A stretch of DNA of 64,000 bases from Locusta migratoria (GCA_026315105.1 CM048753.1:70859547-70923546); one strand, 5' to 3'. Shown: positions 8,052-18,862, counted from the first letter of the stretch. The notes: a model not told the origin generated them from the sequence alone. Program-made: numbers and translations.

Positions 8052-9598
8052 TTTGTGACACTTGCGGGGAGTGACACTTACGGGGATAGGGAATGTGTGG
8101 ACACTTGCGGGGAGACCCGGACGCTGCAGGTAGTGAACAGGGTGTTCCAGAATTAGAGATACACCACCCCTACTCCACGCCCTCCAGCCGCTACCTGTGC
8201 CGTATTCAGGGAAAGGCCCACCGGACCGGCCGCGCAATTTGTGACATAAATTACATGTTTGATAATATCAATTTAATGCATAGAAGTATGAAATCACATC
8301 AAGACTACTTCCTGCAAACATTTCGACAAAAAAAAAGTTGGCACTGAGTTTAGAAAAACAAAATTCTGGTATATTGGATTTTAACATTTTATCAAAAAAT
8401 GAATGTTACTACAAGAGATACAGCCATTCAAATTTACGGGCACCATAACGTTTTCCCTTCCTGAGTAAATGAGCTGCTTCTTGTAGTTTCAACATCACAG
8501 TAGCCTTTTTCTTGAATGTTCTGAATATAAATCTTGACACAGACTTCTTGAGGAGGAGAGTGATACGGATATCTGATTGTAAACCACTGCCTATTACCTT
8601 AGACCTTTTTGACTGTACTGACAGGAGTTCCGCGTATTCCGTAATTTATATTTATACAGTTAACAGGCAATGTAATTTATAATCAACTATTGGCTGCCAA
8701 TTTCGCTTCATTTTTCCTGGAAGTCTTGCAACTTGTTTCTCCCTGTTGGTTTATGCCAAGTTCGGAGTAAAAATGGTTCTATATGACGGTGATGGAAAAT
8801 AGAATTTATCTTTAGCATTTTTCGGTGTGTGACATTCCCTTACACATTCCGTATTTCATACATTTATTAGATGTATTTGTAATTCGAATACAGCGAAATC
8901 GTTTTGGGATCTCGAATAAACGTATCAAGTATGTAAAATAGTCATTGACTTATTATTAATGTTTTTTAATTGAAGGTTTAAGGTTGCAACTCCTATTAAA
9001 AAGCATAGTAGCTATTTTTAAAAAGATGGAAGTTGCGTGATATTGGAGTTAACTACATAGCGGTCAATTACTTCAACGTATCTGTGAAGGAAGCCTAATA
9101 TATTTATTGCTTGCGCAGGTGTCTTTATATGCTTAGTGTTCTGAACAATATGCTTTTAGGAGGTATGACTGTGGAAAGTCATCGTCTTGTAGCAGCAGAG
9201 AATGTTTTAATAACTCTCCAAACATTATCACTGTTAAAATACCGTTTTGTTTTCAGGAGGAACACTCCACGAATTAATATATAGTTAGAACAAGTTTCGT
9301 GTAATGTTGATAGCGCTAGACTTGTTGGTGTGCCTGTACCCAGGAAAAGCCATTAGCCGCCCCAAGGGCCCCGCAAGTGTCACTCCCCGCAAGTGTCACT
9401 CCCCGCAAGTGTCACTCCCCGCAAGTGTCACTCCCCGCAAGTGACACTCCCCGCAAGTGTCACTCCCCGCAAGTGTCACTCCCCGCAAGTGACACTCCCC
9501 GCAAGTGTCACTCCCCGCATGTGTCACTCCCCGCAAGTGTCACTCCCCGCAAGTGTCACTCCCAGCAAGTGTCACTCCCCGCAAGTGTTCCAACCCCG
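8052..9598. mobile_element. Foldback-type element ending in inverted 16-bp minisatellites
   Basis: The left end has three or four diverged units of the 16-mer, read as ACACTTGCGGGGAGTG (8056-8115). The right end has 14 units in the opposite orientation (9373-9596). The element is bracketed by TTTAGCTGAG (8042-8051) and TTTAGCTCAG (9599-9608), a likely 10-bp target duplication with one mismatch. The interior (8116-9372) has no long ORF and no recognised domain. Inverted termini made of short tandem units recall Drosophila FB elements, but no homology to FB can be claimed. Confidence 0.65.
9373..9596 (+). repeat. 16-bp minisatellite, 14 units
   Basis: Unit GCAAGTGTCACTCCCC repeated head to tail from 9373 with strict 16-bp spacing. 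The units at 9437 and 9485 carry GTGACAC instead of GTGTCAC, and 9517 has GCATG. Apparent reading frames here are just the 16-mer read through. Confidence 0.97.
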
Positions 9599-9608
9599 TT
9601 TAGCTCAG

Positions 9609-9835
9609 GTGTACCGGGCTTCGTGGCTCAGCGCGCCCGATCAGGGCGCTAAACGCCCTCTGTAATAAAAAAGCTGACCCAAATATTCAAGGAACTAAAC
9701 CAACGACCGCTAGAAATGAAGAACTCAAAAAAAAAAAAAAAAAAAAAAAAGGTAGAAGCGTTCTATGCTCCCAACAATAAAGTCGGTGGTTCGATCCCTG
9801 CAGGAACTGGTTTCTATTTTTAAGTTTTTCGTTGG
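9609..9835 (+). mobile_element. SINE-like repeat with tRNA-related head and internal poly-A
   Basis: Contains GGCTTCGTGGCTCAGCGCGC (A-box-like) near 9619, AATAAAAAAGCTGACC, an A tract at 9727-9750, then GGTGGTTCGATCCCTGCAGG (B-box-like) near 9791. The order suggests two tRNA-like fragments or a SINE interrupted by its own A-rich tail. No target duplication was found. Confidence 0.45.
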
Positions 9836-9961
9836 GTTCGAGTACCTACACAATTTTAACATCTAACGGTAATTTTTATGAAAAATGCATGTATTTTTTA
9901 TTTATTCATACTTTTCTATATTTTATAAAATAATGATGGTTTTAAGCAAAAAATACGTTAC

Positions 9962-10262
9962 AAATGGAAAAATTCAGTTATTGAATTCATCGAACACAAA
10001 CATCTAAAATGGTATGGACACGTCAGAAGAAAGGGACAAGAAAGGCTTCCAAAATGCATAATCGACTGGACACCGAACGGAAGAAGGAAAAAGGGACGAC
10101 TACCTACCACATGGATGCAGGAAATTCAGTCAGCGATGCGGAAGAACAACATTCCTGTGGACTTATGGGAGGACAGAGAAGAGTGGCGAACAATAATTCG
10201 TAACTTAATGTAATCTAATATAGGTGCTGGAATATGTACTTACATTGTAAAACCAGAATAAT
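9962..10262 (+). mobile_element. RTE-like LINE family 2, 3' end
   Basis: Short 3' fragment whose text (TTGAATTCATCGAACACAAA, then CCAAAATGCATA) matches the C-terminal coding and 3' end of the LINE at 33082-33785. The frame is broken. It ends with TTGTAAAACCAGAATAATAA. It encodes part of the post-RT domain (HVRR, then KGTTTYHMDAGNS). Confidence 0.75.
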
Positions 10263-10594
10263 AATAAAAAATAACATTTACATTTTTTTTATGGTATGGG
10301 CTTCACTATTACTTGACGGCGGTAGTCTTTGATTGTTATGTTGTGAAGAGCTACGAAATTTTTTGGAAAAGTCTTCTTCATAGTTACTAATGGCTTTCGA
10401 AGCAGCTAACCTACTCAACCATTGTTTCTGGTGACGACAAGGTGTTCAGCTCCTCTACATACACATAAAACCTAACAATACATGGAATTAAAGATCCCTA
10501 AATGGTTTAAGTAACTGATTTCCAAAACGTCGAAAAAATAGCTCTCACAAACTTAACATCGTCAACTAACGGTGAAGCCGAGACTGAAAAAAAA

Positions 10595-10597
<3 letters not shown>
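10263..10597. other. Spacer, nothing recognised
   Basis: Non-coding, mixed composition. I see no repeat family or RNA gene. Confidence 0.4.

Positions 10598-10655
<58 letters not shown>
10598..10655 (+). repeat. (TA)n microsatellite
   Basis: About 29 uninterrupted TA units. Confidence 0.98.
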
Positions 10656-10657
<2 letters not shown>

Positions 10658-10663
10658 TGACTG

Positions 10664-11476
10664 AGTGTTATTTAAGTTCTATACTTCACGTACAGTAAAT
10701 ATGAAAAAAAGTCTAAAATCCCACACCCATGCGATATCCTTATAAGATAGTGGCTTTGTTAATATCAAATTTAATGAGTGAATGTAGATATTCTGTAGCT
10801 ACAGTGAAGACCCTACGATCCTTAACTAAATGTGTGCACGATGATCTGAGGTGGGCTCAAGCAAGAACCCTAGGTTCACATTGTTCCTACACAGGTAGCA
10901 GTGGATGACTGTATTGTCTTAGAAGACAACAGGCGCGTTTGTGCCCTATTGTGGTTCGACCGATGCACACCACCGATACCCTTATCTGCCTGACACACTC
11001 GATTTCACCACAGCCAGCGTTAGTAGTGATGGATGACGTTGGCGAATGTTTCTACCTCCCCATCTGTTTCCGCCTCCTTCTCACTCGACTCACTCGTCTG
11101 ACCAACCAGTGCTAAGCAAATGTTTGCCCGATCTGTTATTGTGAAAGGACTGAGGCTTCACTTAGCCTAACAGTTCATCACTTTACACTGTATCTCCACA
11201 CACAATGAGGTGTGCAATCCTTTGCTAACACGGCGTTTTTAAAACCAGTGTTACATCCTCGTTTCCTGTTGATCGTTTCTGACCCCGATTATTTTCCTCC
11301 ATACTCCACTGTGCAAATCCCGGAAAAATTGTCTGCGTTTCTGTTTAGCAACTTCACATACCGCCTGTTCCTTCGGAGATGTTCGAAATAACGGACTTCG
11401 TAGTACCTTCGCAGGGTGAAGCACTTACAATTGTCATCATTTTTTCGATTTCCGTCGTCCTTAGTTGCATATGAAA
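10664..11476. other. Mostly single-copy-looking spacer
   Basis: 10664-10750 is a minus-strand relative of the 6469 segment (GTTCTATACTTCACGTACAG). The rest (10751-11476) has no recognisable coding, RNA or repeat signature within this window and may be unique sequence. Confidence 0.4.
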
Positions 11477-12146
11477 TTGGTGGGGGTGTATTACCGTCTT
11501 TAGCTACTAAATGAAAGGCGTTTTGTGTGTGCCATACGCGTTTCGCTTCTTTATTTATGAAGCATCATCAGTGGCCTGTAACACATGTTATTTTTGTGTA
11601 ATATTGTAGTAAAGTCATAATATTATAGGTATTTTTCACAGTATTACAGTTAACAGTCTTGTTACAATTTCTAAAGTTCGGATCTACTAGGTTAGAAACA
11701 ACTTCTGTAGCACTAGTCTATGCAAAGTTAATTTAATCATCCAGTTTTTGGCCCTACTTACGGTTTTCTGTATTATTCCATGTGTGTCTTCAAGAAGATG
11801 TTTGTGAGGTCTTCAGTTGGATACGGTATTTTCATTCTTCATGAAAAGCCTTGCATCACCACTTCACTGTACTCGTTTTTGAACGTTTGTTTACAATGTT
11901 TAGTGTTGCCAACTGTCGCTTTTCGTCTGTCTCTTGTTTGTGTTCCTTGTATCTCTGAGTGTATCAGCTGTTTTTTGTTTGTGTTGGTGTCTGTGTAGAC
12001 TATGTATGTGTGTGTTGTTATTTGTGTTACTTTTGTGAAAAATACATATAATATTATGACTGTACCACAATATTATACAAAAATAACATGTATTACAGGC
12101 CACTGATGATGCTTCACAAATGAAGAAGCGAAACACGTATGGCACA

Positions 12147-12186
<40 letters not shown>

Positions 12187-12228
12187 AACTTTCATCTAGT
12201 TGCTAAAGACGGTAATACACCCCCAACA
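11477..12228. mobile_element. Inverted-repeat element, arms about 165 bp
   Basis: The left arm starts GGGGGTGTATTACCGTC near 11479. The right arm, reverse complemented, starts GGGGGTGTATTACCGTC at about 12226. Matches continue through TTTCGCTTCTT, GAAGCATCATCAGTGGCCTG and TATTTTTCACA. An A tract at 12148-12185 interrupts the right arm. The interior (about 11650-12040) has no transposase. It looks like a MITE or foldback. No target duplication is clear. Confidence 0.75.
12148..12185 (+). repeat. poly(A) tract
   Basis: 38 uninterrupted A. It lies within the right arm of the inverted-repeat element. Confidence 0.98.
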
Positions 12229-12360
12229 TCTTACAATTGTTTTTGAGCATCTGGATTAAAAACTTTAAATAAAAATCTAGAAAAGGCACATCGATTACGA
12301 TAAAGCTCGACTTCTCGCACACCTTCGTCCTTCCGTCGGGGGGGGGGGGGGGGGGATGGA

Positions 12361-12436
12361 GTCGAAGAGCGCTCTAATACGCGTCGCTTTAGAGCGCGCG
12401 GTTGCTCACCGACGGATGTTCGAGTTCTCCCTCGGG

Positions 12437-12490
<54 letters not shown>

Positions 12491-12515
12491 GTCATGATGT
12501 TAGTTTAACTTACAA
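12361..12515 (+). mobile_element. tRNA-derived SINE (subtype A) with expanded (TG)n
   Basis: Diverged head (GCTTTAGAGCGCGCGGTTGC near 12387), a B-box remnant (GTTCGAGTTCTCC), then CTCGGGCATG leading into a TG tract (12439-12487) and GTTAGTTTAACTTACAAGG. Intact SINEs here carry CATGGGTGTGTGTGT at the same spot, so the microsatellite is an expansion of the SINE's own short TG run. A G tract lies just upstream (12339-12354). Confidence 0.65.
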
Positions 12516-12559
12516 GGAGACCATATGGTTATCGGATCTTAGAATTTCATTTATTTTTT

Positions 12560-12597
12560 ATTTATTTTATTTTTTTTTTTTTTTTTTTTTTTTTTTT
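12560..12597 (+). repeat. T-rich tract
   Basis: Long T run broken by occasional A, between the SINE and the LINE that starts near 12601. Confidence 0.9.
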
Positions 12598-12600
12598 ATT

Positions 12601-13617
12601 TATTGCGTGGTTATGGTGTATCGCCCCAAATTTGCGACTAGATAGGGGATTTCCTGTCAGAGAGAACACGGTTTGTAGTAATCTATGGTAAGGCATCGAC
12701 TAAAACAGGAGATATCGGGCGTTCCACAGGGTAGTGTTGTTAGTCTTCTGCTGTTCCTCATTTACATAAACGATTGGGAAGTGAACCTAAGTAGCTCTCT
12801 TAGGTTGTTTGCAGATGATGTCGTCATTTACCGTCTAGTAAAATCATCCAAGATCAAAACCAACTGCAGAACGATCTAAATAAGATGTCACTATGGTGTA
12901 AAAATTGTCAATTGACTCTAAATAATGAGAAGTGTGAAGTCGTCCACATGAGTACGAAAAGAAATCCGTTAAAATTTATTTACAAGAAAAATCAATCAAA
13001 AGTGAAGGCCGTAAACTCCACAAAACACATAGGAATTACTATTACTTCAGACTTAAATTGGAAAGAACACGTAGATAATGTCGTAGGAAAGGTAAACCAG
13101 AGACTGCGTTGCATTGGTGAAACCCTTAAAAGATGCAACAGAACTACTAAAGAGACTGCATACACTACGCTTATCTGTCTTTTTTGGAATGTTGCTGCCC
13201 AGTGTGGGATCCTTATCAGGTGGGTTTGGCGGAGGACATCGAAAGAGTCCAAAGAAGGGCAGCTCCTTTTATACTGTCACGATACAGGGGAGACAGCGTT
13301 ACGAAAATGATACAGGATCTGGGATGGGAATCATTACAACAACGGCGCTTATCGCTGCGGCGTGGGCTACTTACGAAACTGATATCGCCAACATTCTCCT
13401 CCGAATGGGAAAATATATTGTTGTCTCCCACTTACATAGGTAGAAATGATCATCATAATAAAATACGAGAAATCAGAGCTCGAACAGAGAGATTCGGTTG
13501 TTTTTTCTCCCCGCGTCCTATTCGAGAATGGAATGGGAGATAAATAGTATAATGGTGGTTCGATGAACCCTCTGCCAGGCACTTAAATGTGATTTGCAGA
13601 GTATCCCATGTAGATAT
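12601..13617 (+). mobile_element. CR1/Jockey-like LINE, subfamily A, RT to 3' end
   Basis: Starts inside the reverse transcriptase at a GYGVSP-like position. The ISGVPQGSVVSLLLFLIYIND block is at about 12715-12770, and LRLFADDVVIYR (catalytic Asp pair) is at 12810-12835. Next come SLWCKNCQLTLNNEKCEVVH, the SDLNWKEHVDNVVGK block, and after a frameshift near 13180 the CPVWDPYQVGLAEDIERVQRRAA block and SVTKMIQDLGW. The 3' end shows AGGCACTTAAATGTGATTTG and a CATGTAGATAT tail. At least two frameshifts make it dead. Related copies: 21368-22092, 40975-41480 and 49842-50395. Confidence 0.85.
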
Positions 13618-14107
13618 ATTTACGGTATGTGTTGTATGTGGTTCTTACCACTACATCTATAGTTACCTCACTGTAAGGAACATTTATACGAAATGGTTGA
13701 AATCGGTGCAGTGGTTTAGGGGGAAATGTGCAACATCTATGCAGCAGTTTCTCGCGCATCTCATTGTTATGACGTCATATCTCGAGAACAATGTGTTGTA
13801 TACGTCATCCTTACACCAACGGCCACCGCCCTCGTGGATGGAATCTTACGTGTGCAAGATTTCATAAAGATAGGGAGAAAACTGGCCGGGACTCGAACCC
13901 ATATTTCAGCCTGAGCTGATGCCGATGGGACTACATCTCTTTTATTTTTAAACGCATAAATCTAATATTTATTATTTACTGTCTTTTGCTCTTTCTATTG
14001 AGCCTTACACCAGATTATAATTTCATATCGGGACTTGCGAAACTCGGAACGCGTAATAATTGCAATAAAAATTACTGCGACTGTGACCTTACTATTCATT
14101 TAATAAG
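13618..14107. other. Spacer with a weak tRNA-like trace
   Basis: No gene. CTGGCCGGGACTCGAACCC near 13881 looks like an inverted B box, perhaps a SINE remnant. The rest is unassigned. Confidence 0.35.
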
Positions 14108-15440
14108 TGCCAGTCGTGTTTATCGACTGGACCAATCGAAATGTCCTTCAGACACGCATCTATGTCTGCCGGTGTCATCACTGAGACATCTGTCAAATGA
14201 TATCATTATATAAATACGCTAACACGAAAGCGAAAATTGTGGTACAGATTACTAATTTATTCGTACAAGAAGGCCAATGAAAGTTACATAATTCCAAAGA
14301 TTGTTTGTCGTAGATTTCACGAATATAAATATTCTGTATGCATTTAGCCATTAAAAGTGGTAAAAGGAAGTAGAAAATTTCGTATCTACAGCTTGGATCA
14401 AGTTCTACATTCTCCAACGACCAAAGACGCTGTAATGCAGCGCATCTGCAGTATTAAAGTAAGTGAATATCGAAACATGGAGTGCTCCCAACTCACTTTC
14501 TTGTGCCGTTCAAATGCTTCATTTTCGCAGTGATTAAGAGTGGTTAAAGGAAATGGATGTTTTCATATGAATGCCGATATAAAGGGTGATGCGCCGGGAT
14601 AGGCACGTAGCGGTGCACGGGTGGAACTACGAAGTCGAGAATGCCGATATAAATGATGATGCGCCGGGAGAGGCATCTAGCGGTGCACGGGTGGAACTAC
14701 GAAGTCGACATGTTGTCAGCTATGGAATTCTAAATATCACAGTATCGAAATAACATTATTTCTTGGCGTTGTATAAATATATGAAAACCGAAATTGTAGT
14801 TCCATTTCAAATATTAGGCTAATGAAAGTTATATAATTCGAAAATGGCATGAGAAGTATATACTTCCGTTTTTATTTGTTGTTATTGTGTCAGGCATTTT
14901 CCTTAACACGTAAAAGATAACGTTTCATACCTCCCAGTGCCGGTTAAATTTTACCAAATATCCCAGCGGCCTCCTATGATAATGTTGGCAAGAGATGCTG
15001 AATAGTGAGTCTTCATTTTAGCCAATCGCTTGACAACGCTGATGTTTTCTCATGGAATCTTCGCTTTACGAGGGCAATTATTTTCACTGAGCGGACGAGG
15101 GTACATACAAGAACCTGTCAACCATAAAGCAGGAACAGCATTATTTGTTTACTTCATGGTCTGTACGATACACTAATCGAGTCATTCGATGTTGTTCGAA
15201 CAAGTGGGCAAAGATTTTATATCGTGTTGTTGATGTTGCCAACATAATCACGCGAGGCCGCCGACATGATACGTAAATGTTTACCCCCAGTGACCATTGT
15301 AAACACAATTGGTCGATTTTCGACCACAGGCAATACTAGTGATAATTATATTATAATAATTTGACGGATATCTCCGTCAGACACGGATGCGTGTCTGAAG
15401 GACATTTCGATGTGGTTTTAGTAGATAAACACGGATATTG
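14108..15440. repeat. Inverted-repeat pair flanking a 1.2-kb interior
   Basis: ATCGAAATGTCCTTCAGACA occurs at about 14136 on the plus strand and, reverse complemented, around 15390-15410. The similarity extends over roughly 75-90 bp on each side (GTGTTTATC, ACACGCATC, GTCAAAT). The interior holds no recognised ORF. It could be a non-autonomous DNA transposon; ends and target duplication are unclear. Confidence 0.55.
14569..14707 (+). repeat. Two-unit tandem repeat, about 70 bp each
   Basis: GAATGCCGATATAAA starts at 14569 and 14639. Each unit ends GGTGGAACTACGAAGTCGA. The units differ at a handful of positions. Confidence 0.9.
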
Positions 15441-15649
15441 TACATGCTATATAAATAATTCACGGCAAGGCTTGTGACTATTTTAATAAAATTATCTGTC
15501 TGTGTAGTACTCACATATGAAATGTGCTTGTACTCATGCACAGTAATCAATATGTGGCACATGAAAGTTTTGGTCTGCCCAGGACTCGTGTGTGAATACC
15601 GTGATGATTAACGCTAGCGCTCGCGAAGAGCGGACAATCCGACACAAAT

Positions 15650-16150
15650 TCTGAAATCTCGCCATTAAATCATTCAGCTGGTGCCGTTTTATACCCGCAG
15701 TTGCGAATACATTTGTTGCGTTTAATTTTGTTTTCTGTCTGCTCTGTTCGCTGCCGCATAGGTTAATCTCTGTCTAAACACTGTTTTATAAATGAGCGCA
15801 TTTCTCTCTCTACTATGACATAGTTATTACTGCAATTTATGTATTTCATACAAACCAATACATTCACTCTATTGTTATTCTTCTTTACTTCATAACTTAG
15901 ATTTATTGCATTTGTTAATATAATTCCCAGGTTATTTATGGTTCTTTCGCTGTTGCTAGGGATTTACTTTTTTCTGTATTTATTTCCATATTGCATTTCC
16001 TTGCTGTTGTATTAAAACGGTGTAATAGCCACTGCATTCCATCTTCGCTTTCAGATATAAACACTCTATCATCTACACAGTATATGGCACGCAATCCTGT
16101 TTCTCCCGTTTTATAGCTATTCTTATCAGTTTTGCTCAGTTAAAACCATT
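15650..16150 (-). mobile_element. Decayed RTE-like reverse transcriptase fragment (antisense)
   Basis: On the minus strand the text reads approximately AIYCVDDRVFISESEDGMQW, then a MEINTEKSKSLA segment, which is the catalytic YxDD-type turn and following helix of RTE-like enzymes (the first residue of the usual FADD is changed to V). Upstream of that, KTGETGL fits the preceding strand. Downstream text is weaker and stop-laden. Assignment is by motif only. Confidence 0.5.
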
Positions 16151-17008
16151 AGTAAATATGACACAATTTCTTCTTTTACAGACACTGAGGTGCCATTGGG
16201 TGACGGGGATCACTGACTTCTTCAACACAGGTGAGCAAAAAAAAAAAAAAATAAATAAATAAATAAATAAATAAAAAATAGAATAGCGTGAATCATGTAT
16301 CACCCTAAAGAGTCAGTTATAAGCGTATGCCTTCAAGAGGGTTGAAAACAAATTTGCAGAGAAAAAGCGTCTTTATTCGTGATACTTCATATACTGGAAA
16401 ACGGTTTTGAAATTGCAGTCATGCTGACATTTTACTTTATGGTTCCATGCAAATAATGTAGTAGGTTCCCCCAGCTGCTGGTGGTTCTATAATCGTAGGG
16501 AAGTGCGAAACGCAACTTCTAAACTATGTTATGGTCTAAAAATGTAAAATTTACAAAACATTATTACCTGGAGAATAAATGAATGTACAGGAAATTAAGT
16601 TTTAAATAGACTATCTGTTTCATGACAATATACATGATGAGAAACTAACTCAAAAAGAAGTTCCATAATTTCGAATAAGCGGTGTTTTAATTAAGTAAAA
16701 ACTATAGATCTATTCGAAAGTTGTTAAATTAGAATGCTGTAAGGCTTAACACGTTGTAACAATTGTAATTTTAAAAAATAGCTTGATTTATGGCGTTTCT
16801 AAATATAATTTAAAAAAAAACGCTACAAACGATAAAGAACAGAATTATTATTAACTCCTAAAATTTCTTTTCCTTTATTTTTATTCATAGAGGGCAATAC
16901 TGAATGCTATATGTACTGTGTTAAATTGAGGATCTGACTAAAACATTATTTTCCTGTTAGAAAACCAGCCTGCCGAGGTATAAGACTTTCATCAACACTG
17001 CCTGCTGT
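16151..17008. other. AT-rich spacer with an AAAT-repeat tract
   Basis: Contains an A tract followed by (ATAA)n at 16236-16272. Otherwise AT-rich non-coding DNA with no recognised gene or family. Confidence 0.45.
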
Positions 17009-17190
17009 TCTTTAGATTGGTGGGGCACATTCTTAGATATCGAAGAATCGTGAATTTAGCACTGGAGGGAAGTGAATGCAGTAAAAATTGCAGAGGGAGA
17101 CCAATAGATTAATGTAGTAATCAGGTTCAAATGGATGTGGTTTGCCGCTGTCAAGGCATGAAGAAGAGGCTATCTCAGAATATACATAGT
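17009..17190 (+). mobile_element. Short RTE-like LINE fragment
   Basis: The text GGTGGGGCACATTCTTAGA, then GAATCGTGAATTTAGCACTG, GAGGGAAGTG and GCAGAGGGAGACCAATAGA matches the GHILRHQGIVNLALEGS and RRGRPRD coding blocks of the window's main RTE-like family, with stops. Both ends are truncated. Confidence 0.7.
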
Positions 17191-17240
17191 TAAGAAATTT
17201 TCACGCAGTTAAAATGAAATTGAAGTTATTAAAAATAAGG

Positions 17241-17702
17241 AGAGGCATTGAATTAAAATTTGTGATGTGGCCGGGATTCGAACCCGGGACCTCCTACTTA
17301 CTAGGTGGGCGCTTTAGACGACTTTTTTTTCTTTTTTTTTTTTTTGGGTCTCCTTCCTCCCCTTCAACCCATCCTTACGCTCGCCAAATTTGCCTTCTCG
17401 GCCTGGCTTCTTCGCCTTTAAAATAATTTATTTCCTCTATATAAAATAATATCGTAGCTCTCTACAAAAGAAGGTGCATAACTTTTTTCCGTCAGTGAAG
17501 TCACTGCATAGAAACTTACATTTACAAAGGAAACTTAAGATTTTTAAGGCAGAATTAAACTATGTGGTGTGGAGGGAGACAGTCCGTGTAGTTGCTTTGG
17601 CTGCAATGCTGTGTTAGCTGAGTTGTCTAAAGCGCCTACCTAAAAAGTAGGAGGTCCTGGGTTCGAATCCCGGCCACATCACAAATTTTAACTCAATGCC
17701 TC
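17241..17702. repeat. Fold-back with tRNA-like arms and a 300-bp spacer
   Basis: The left arm (17241-17322, minus orientation) has GCCGGGATTCGAACCCGGGA. The right arm (17623-17702, plus) has GGGTTCGAATCCCGGCCACA. The arms are reverse complements over about 80 bp, from GGCATTGA at the outside to TCTAAAGCGCC inside. The spacer has a T-rich tract (17322-17345). Same architecture as 7348-7626 but a different tRNA-like sequence. Confidence 0.8.
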
Positions 17703-18221
17703 TGCGTATGTTTAATACCTTTGGTATAATGAGACAATGTTGTCTAGAGGAAATGTATTGTTGTTGAAATTGAAGTTGTCTGAGTGAAAGGCCGTTGGTC
17801 TACTTCAGCTGTATCTTATTAGACTCGTTGAGACCCATTCATCCGGTTTCACAACTTTATAGTTGCATCTTCAGGTGCAGTTAAATATTTTTCATAAAAG
17901 TCCTAAGTCGGATAACGGGGATTAACGGCCAGGTCCGACCGCTAGCAACTGCCCTCAGTTCGTCAAACATAAAAATCAGTTGACCATCCTGTTCGTGTTA
18001 CTTTAAATAAAAAATTAAATCTCCGCAAAAACTTTGGTAAATATTATTTGGCTGGTTTGTTATTTAAGCGACGTGATGTGTGGCCAGGCTGTCTTTGATG
18101 TAGTGGGCATCATAAGCTCCAACAAGGTGGTCAAAATTTGCATTCCCGTTCTGTGTGGTTCTGCGGAAACGCCTCAGCTGACAAACCGTCATGTGTATCA
18201 GCCTCGAGACTGAAGCCCACT
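17703..18221. other. Spacer, no gene recognised
   Basis: Includes a motif GGTTTCACAACTTTATAGTTGCATCTTCAGG around 17838-17870 (split here for description) that has the look of a dispersed repeat, plus unassigned sequence. Confidence 0.35.
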
Positions 18222-18862
18222 GCTCAGGATAGTATAGGCTGGAGAGTTGCATCAAACCAGTTTCCAGACTGAAGACCACAACAACGACAGGACGTAATAT
18301 CAAATTAAATTTCGAGATGTCAAAAGGCCATCACAAACCGTCCACTTTTAGTGTTACTGAAGTAGTGTGCTTAGAAAAGAGCCCAAACGGAATAATTTTT
18401 ATAAGGACCAGATTGTCCTGCGTTGGTTCGTGATCCGTCAGGTCATCGGTCATTAGCGATCGGCCCCTTGAGAGCAACTGTCGTCTGCTTCAGGCGTGAT
18501 TTAAAGTTTACAATGATGCAGATATGTGATAACTTTACATAGTACGTCATGCTATCACATATCTGCATGATTTTCAACTTTAAATCGCGCCTGAAGCAGA
18601 CGGCAGATGCTCTCAAGGGGCCGATCGCTAATGACCGATGACCTGACGGATCACGAACCAACGCAGGACAATCTGGTCCTTATAAAAATTATTCCGTTTG
18701 GGCTCTTTTCTAAGCACACTACTTCAGTAACACTAAAAGTGGACGGTTTGTGATGGCCTTTTGACATCTCGAAATTTAATTTGATATTACGTCCTGTCGT
18801 TGTTGTGGTCTTCAGTCTGGAAACTGGTTGATGCAGCTCTCCAACCGACACTATCCTGCGCA
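18222..18862. repeat. 640-bp palindrome carrying RTE-like tails at both outer ends
   Basis: The arms (18222-18538 and about 18545-18862) are highly similar reverse complements. Outermost on each side is the RTE-like 3' end (GCATCAAACCAGTTTCCAGA, then GACCACAACAACGACAGG). Inside come GGACGTAAT, ATTTCGAGATGTCAAAAGGC, a CACTTTTAGTGTTACTGAAG stretch, ACCAGATTGTCCTGCGTTGG and CTGCTTCAGGCG. Apparent ORFs are mirror images in a non-coding repeat. A single-arm relative lies at 20526-20770. Confidence 0.9.

Noticed and set aside
9373..9596. CRISPR-like regular spacing
   Set aside because: The 16-bp units are contiguous with no spacers, and the window is eukaryotic. It is a minisatellite.
12442..12645. 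Reading frame made of alternating Cys and Val
   Set aside because: It is the (TG)n microsatellite plus a T-rich tract read as codons.
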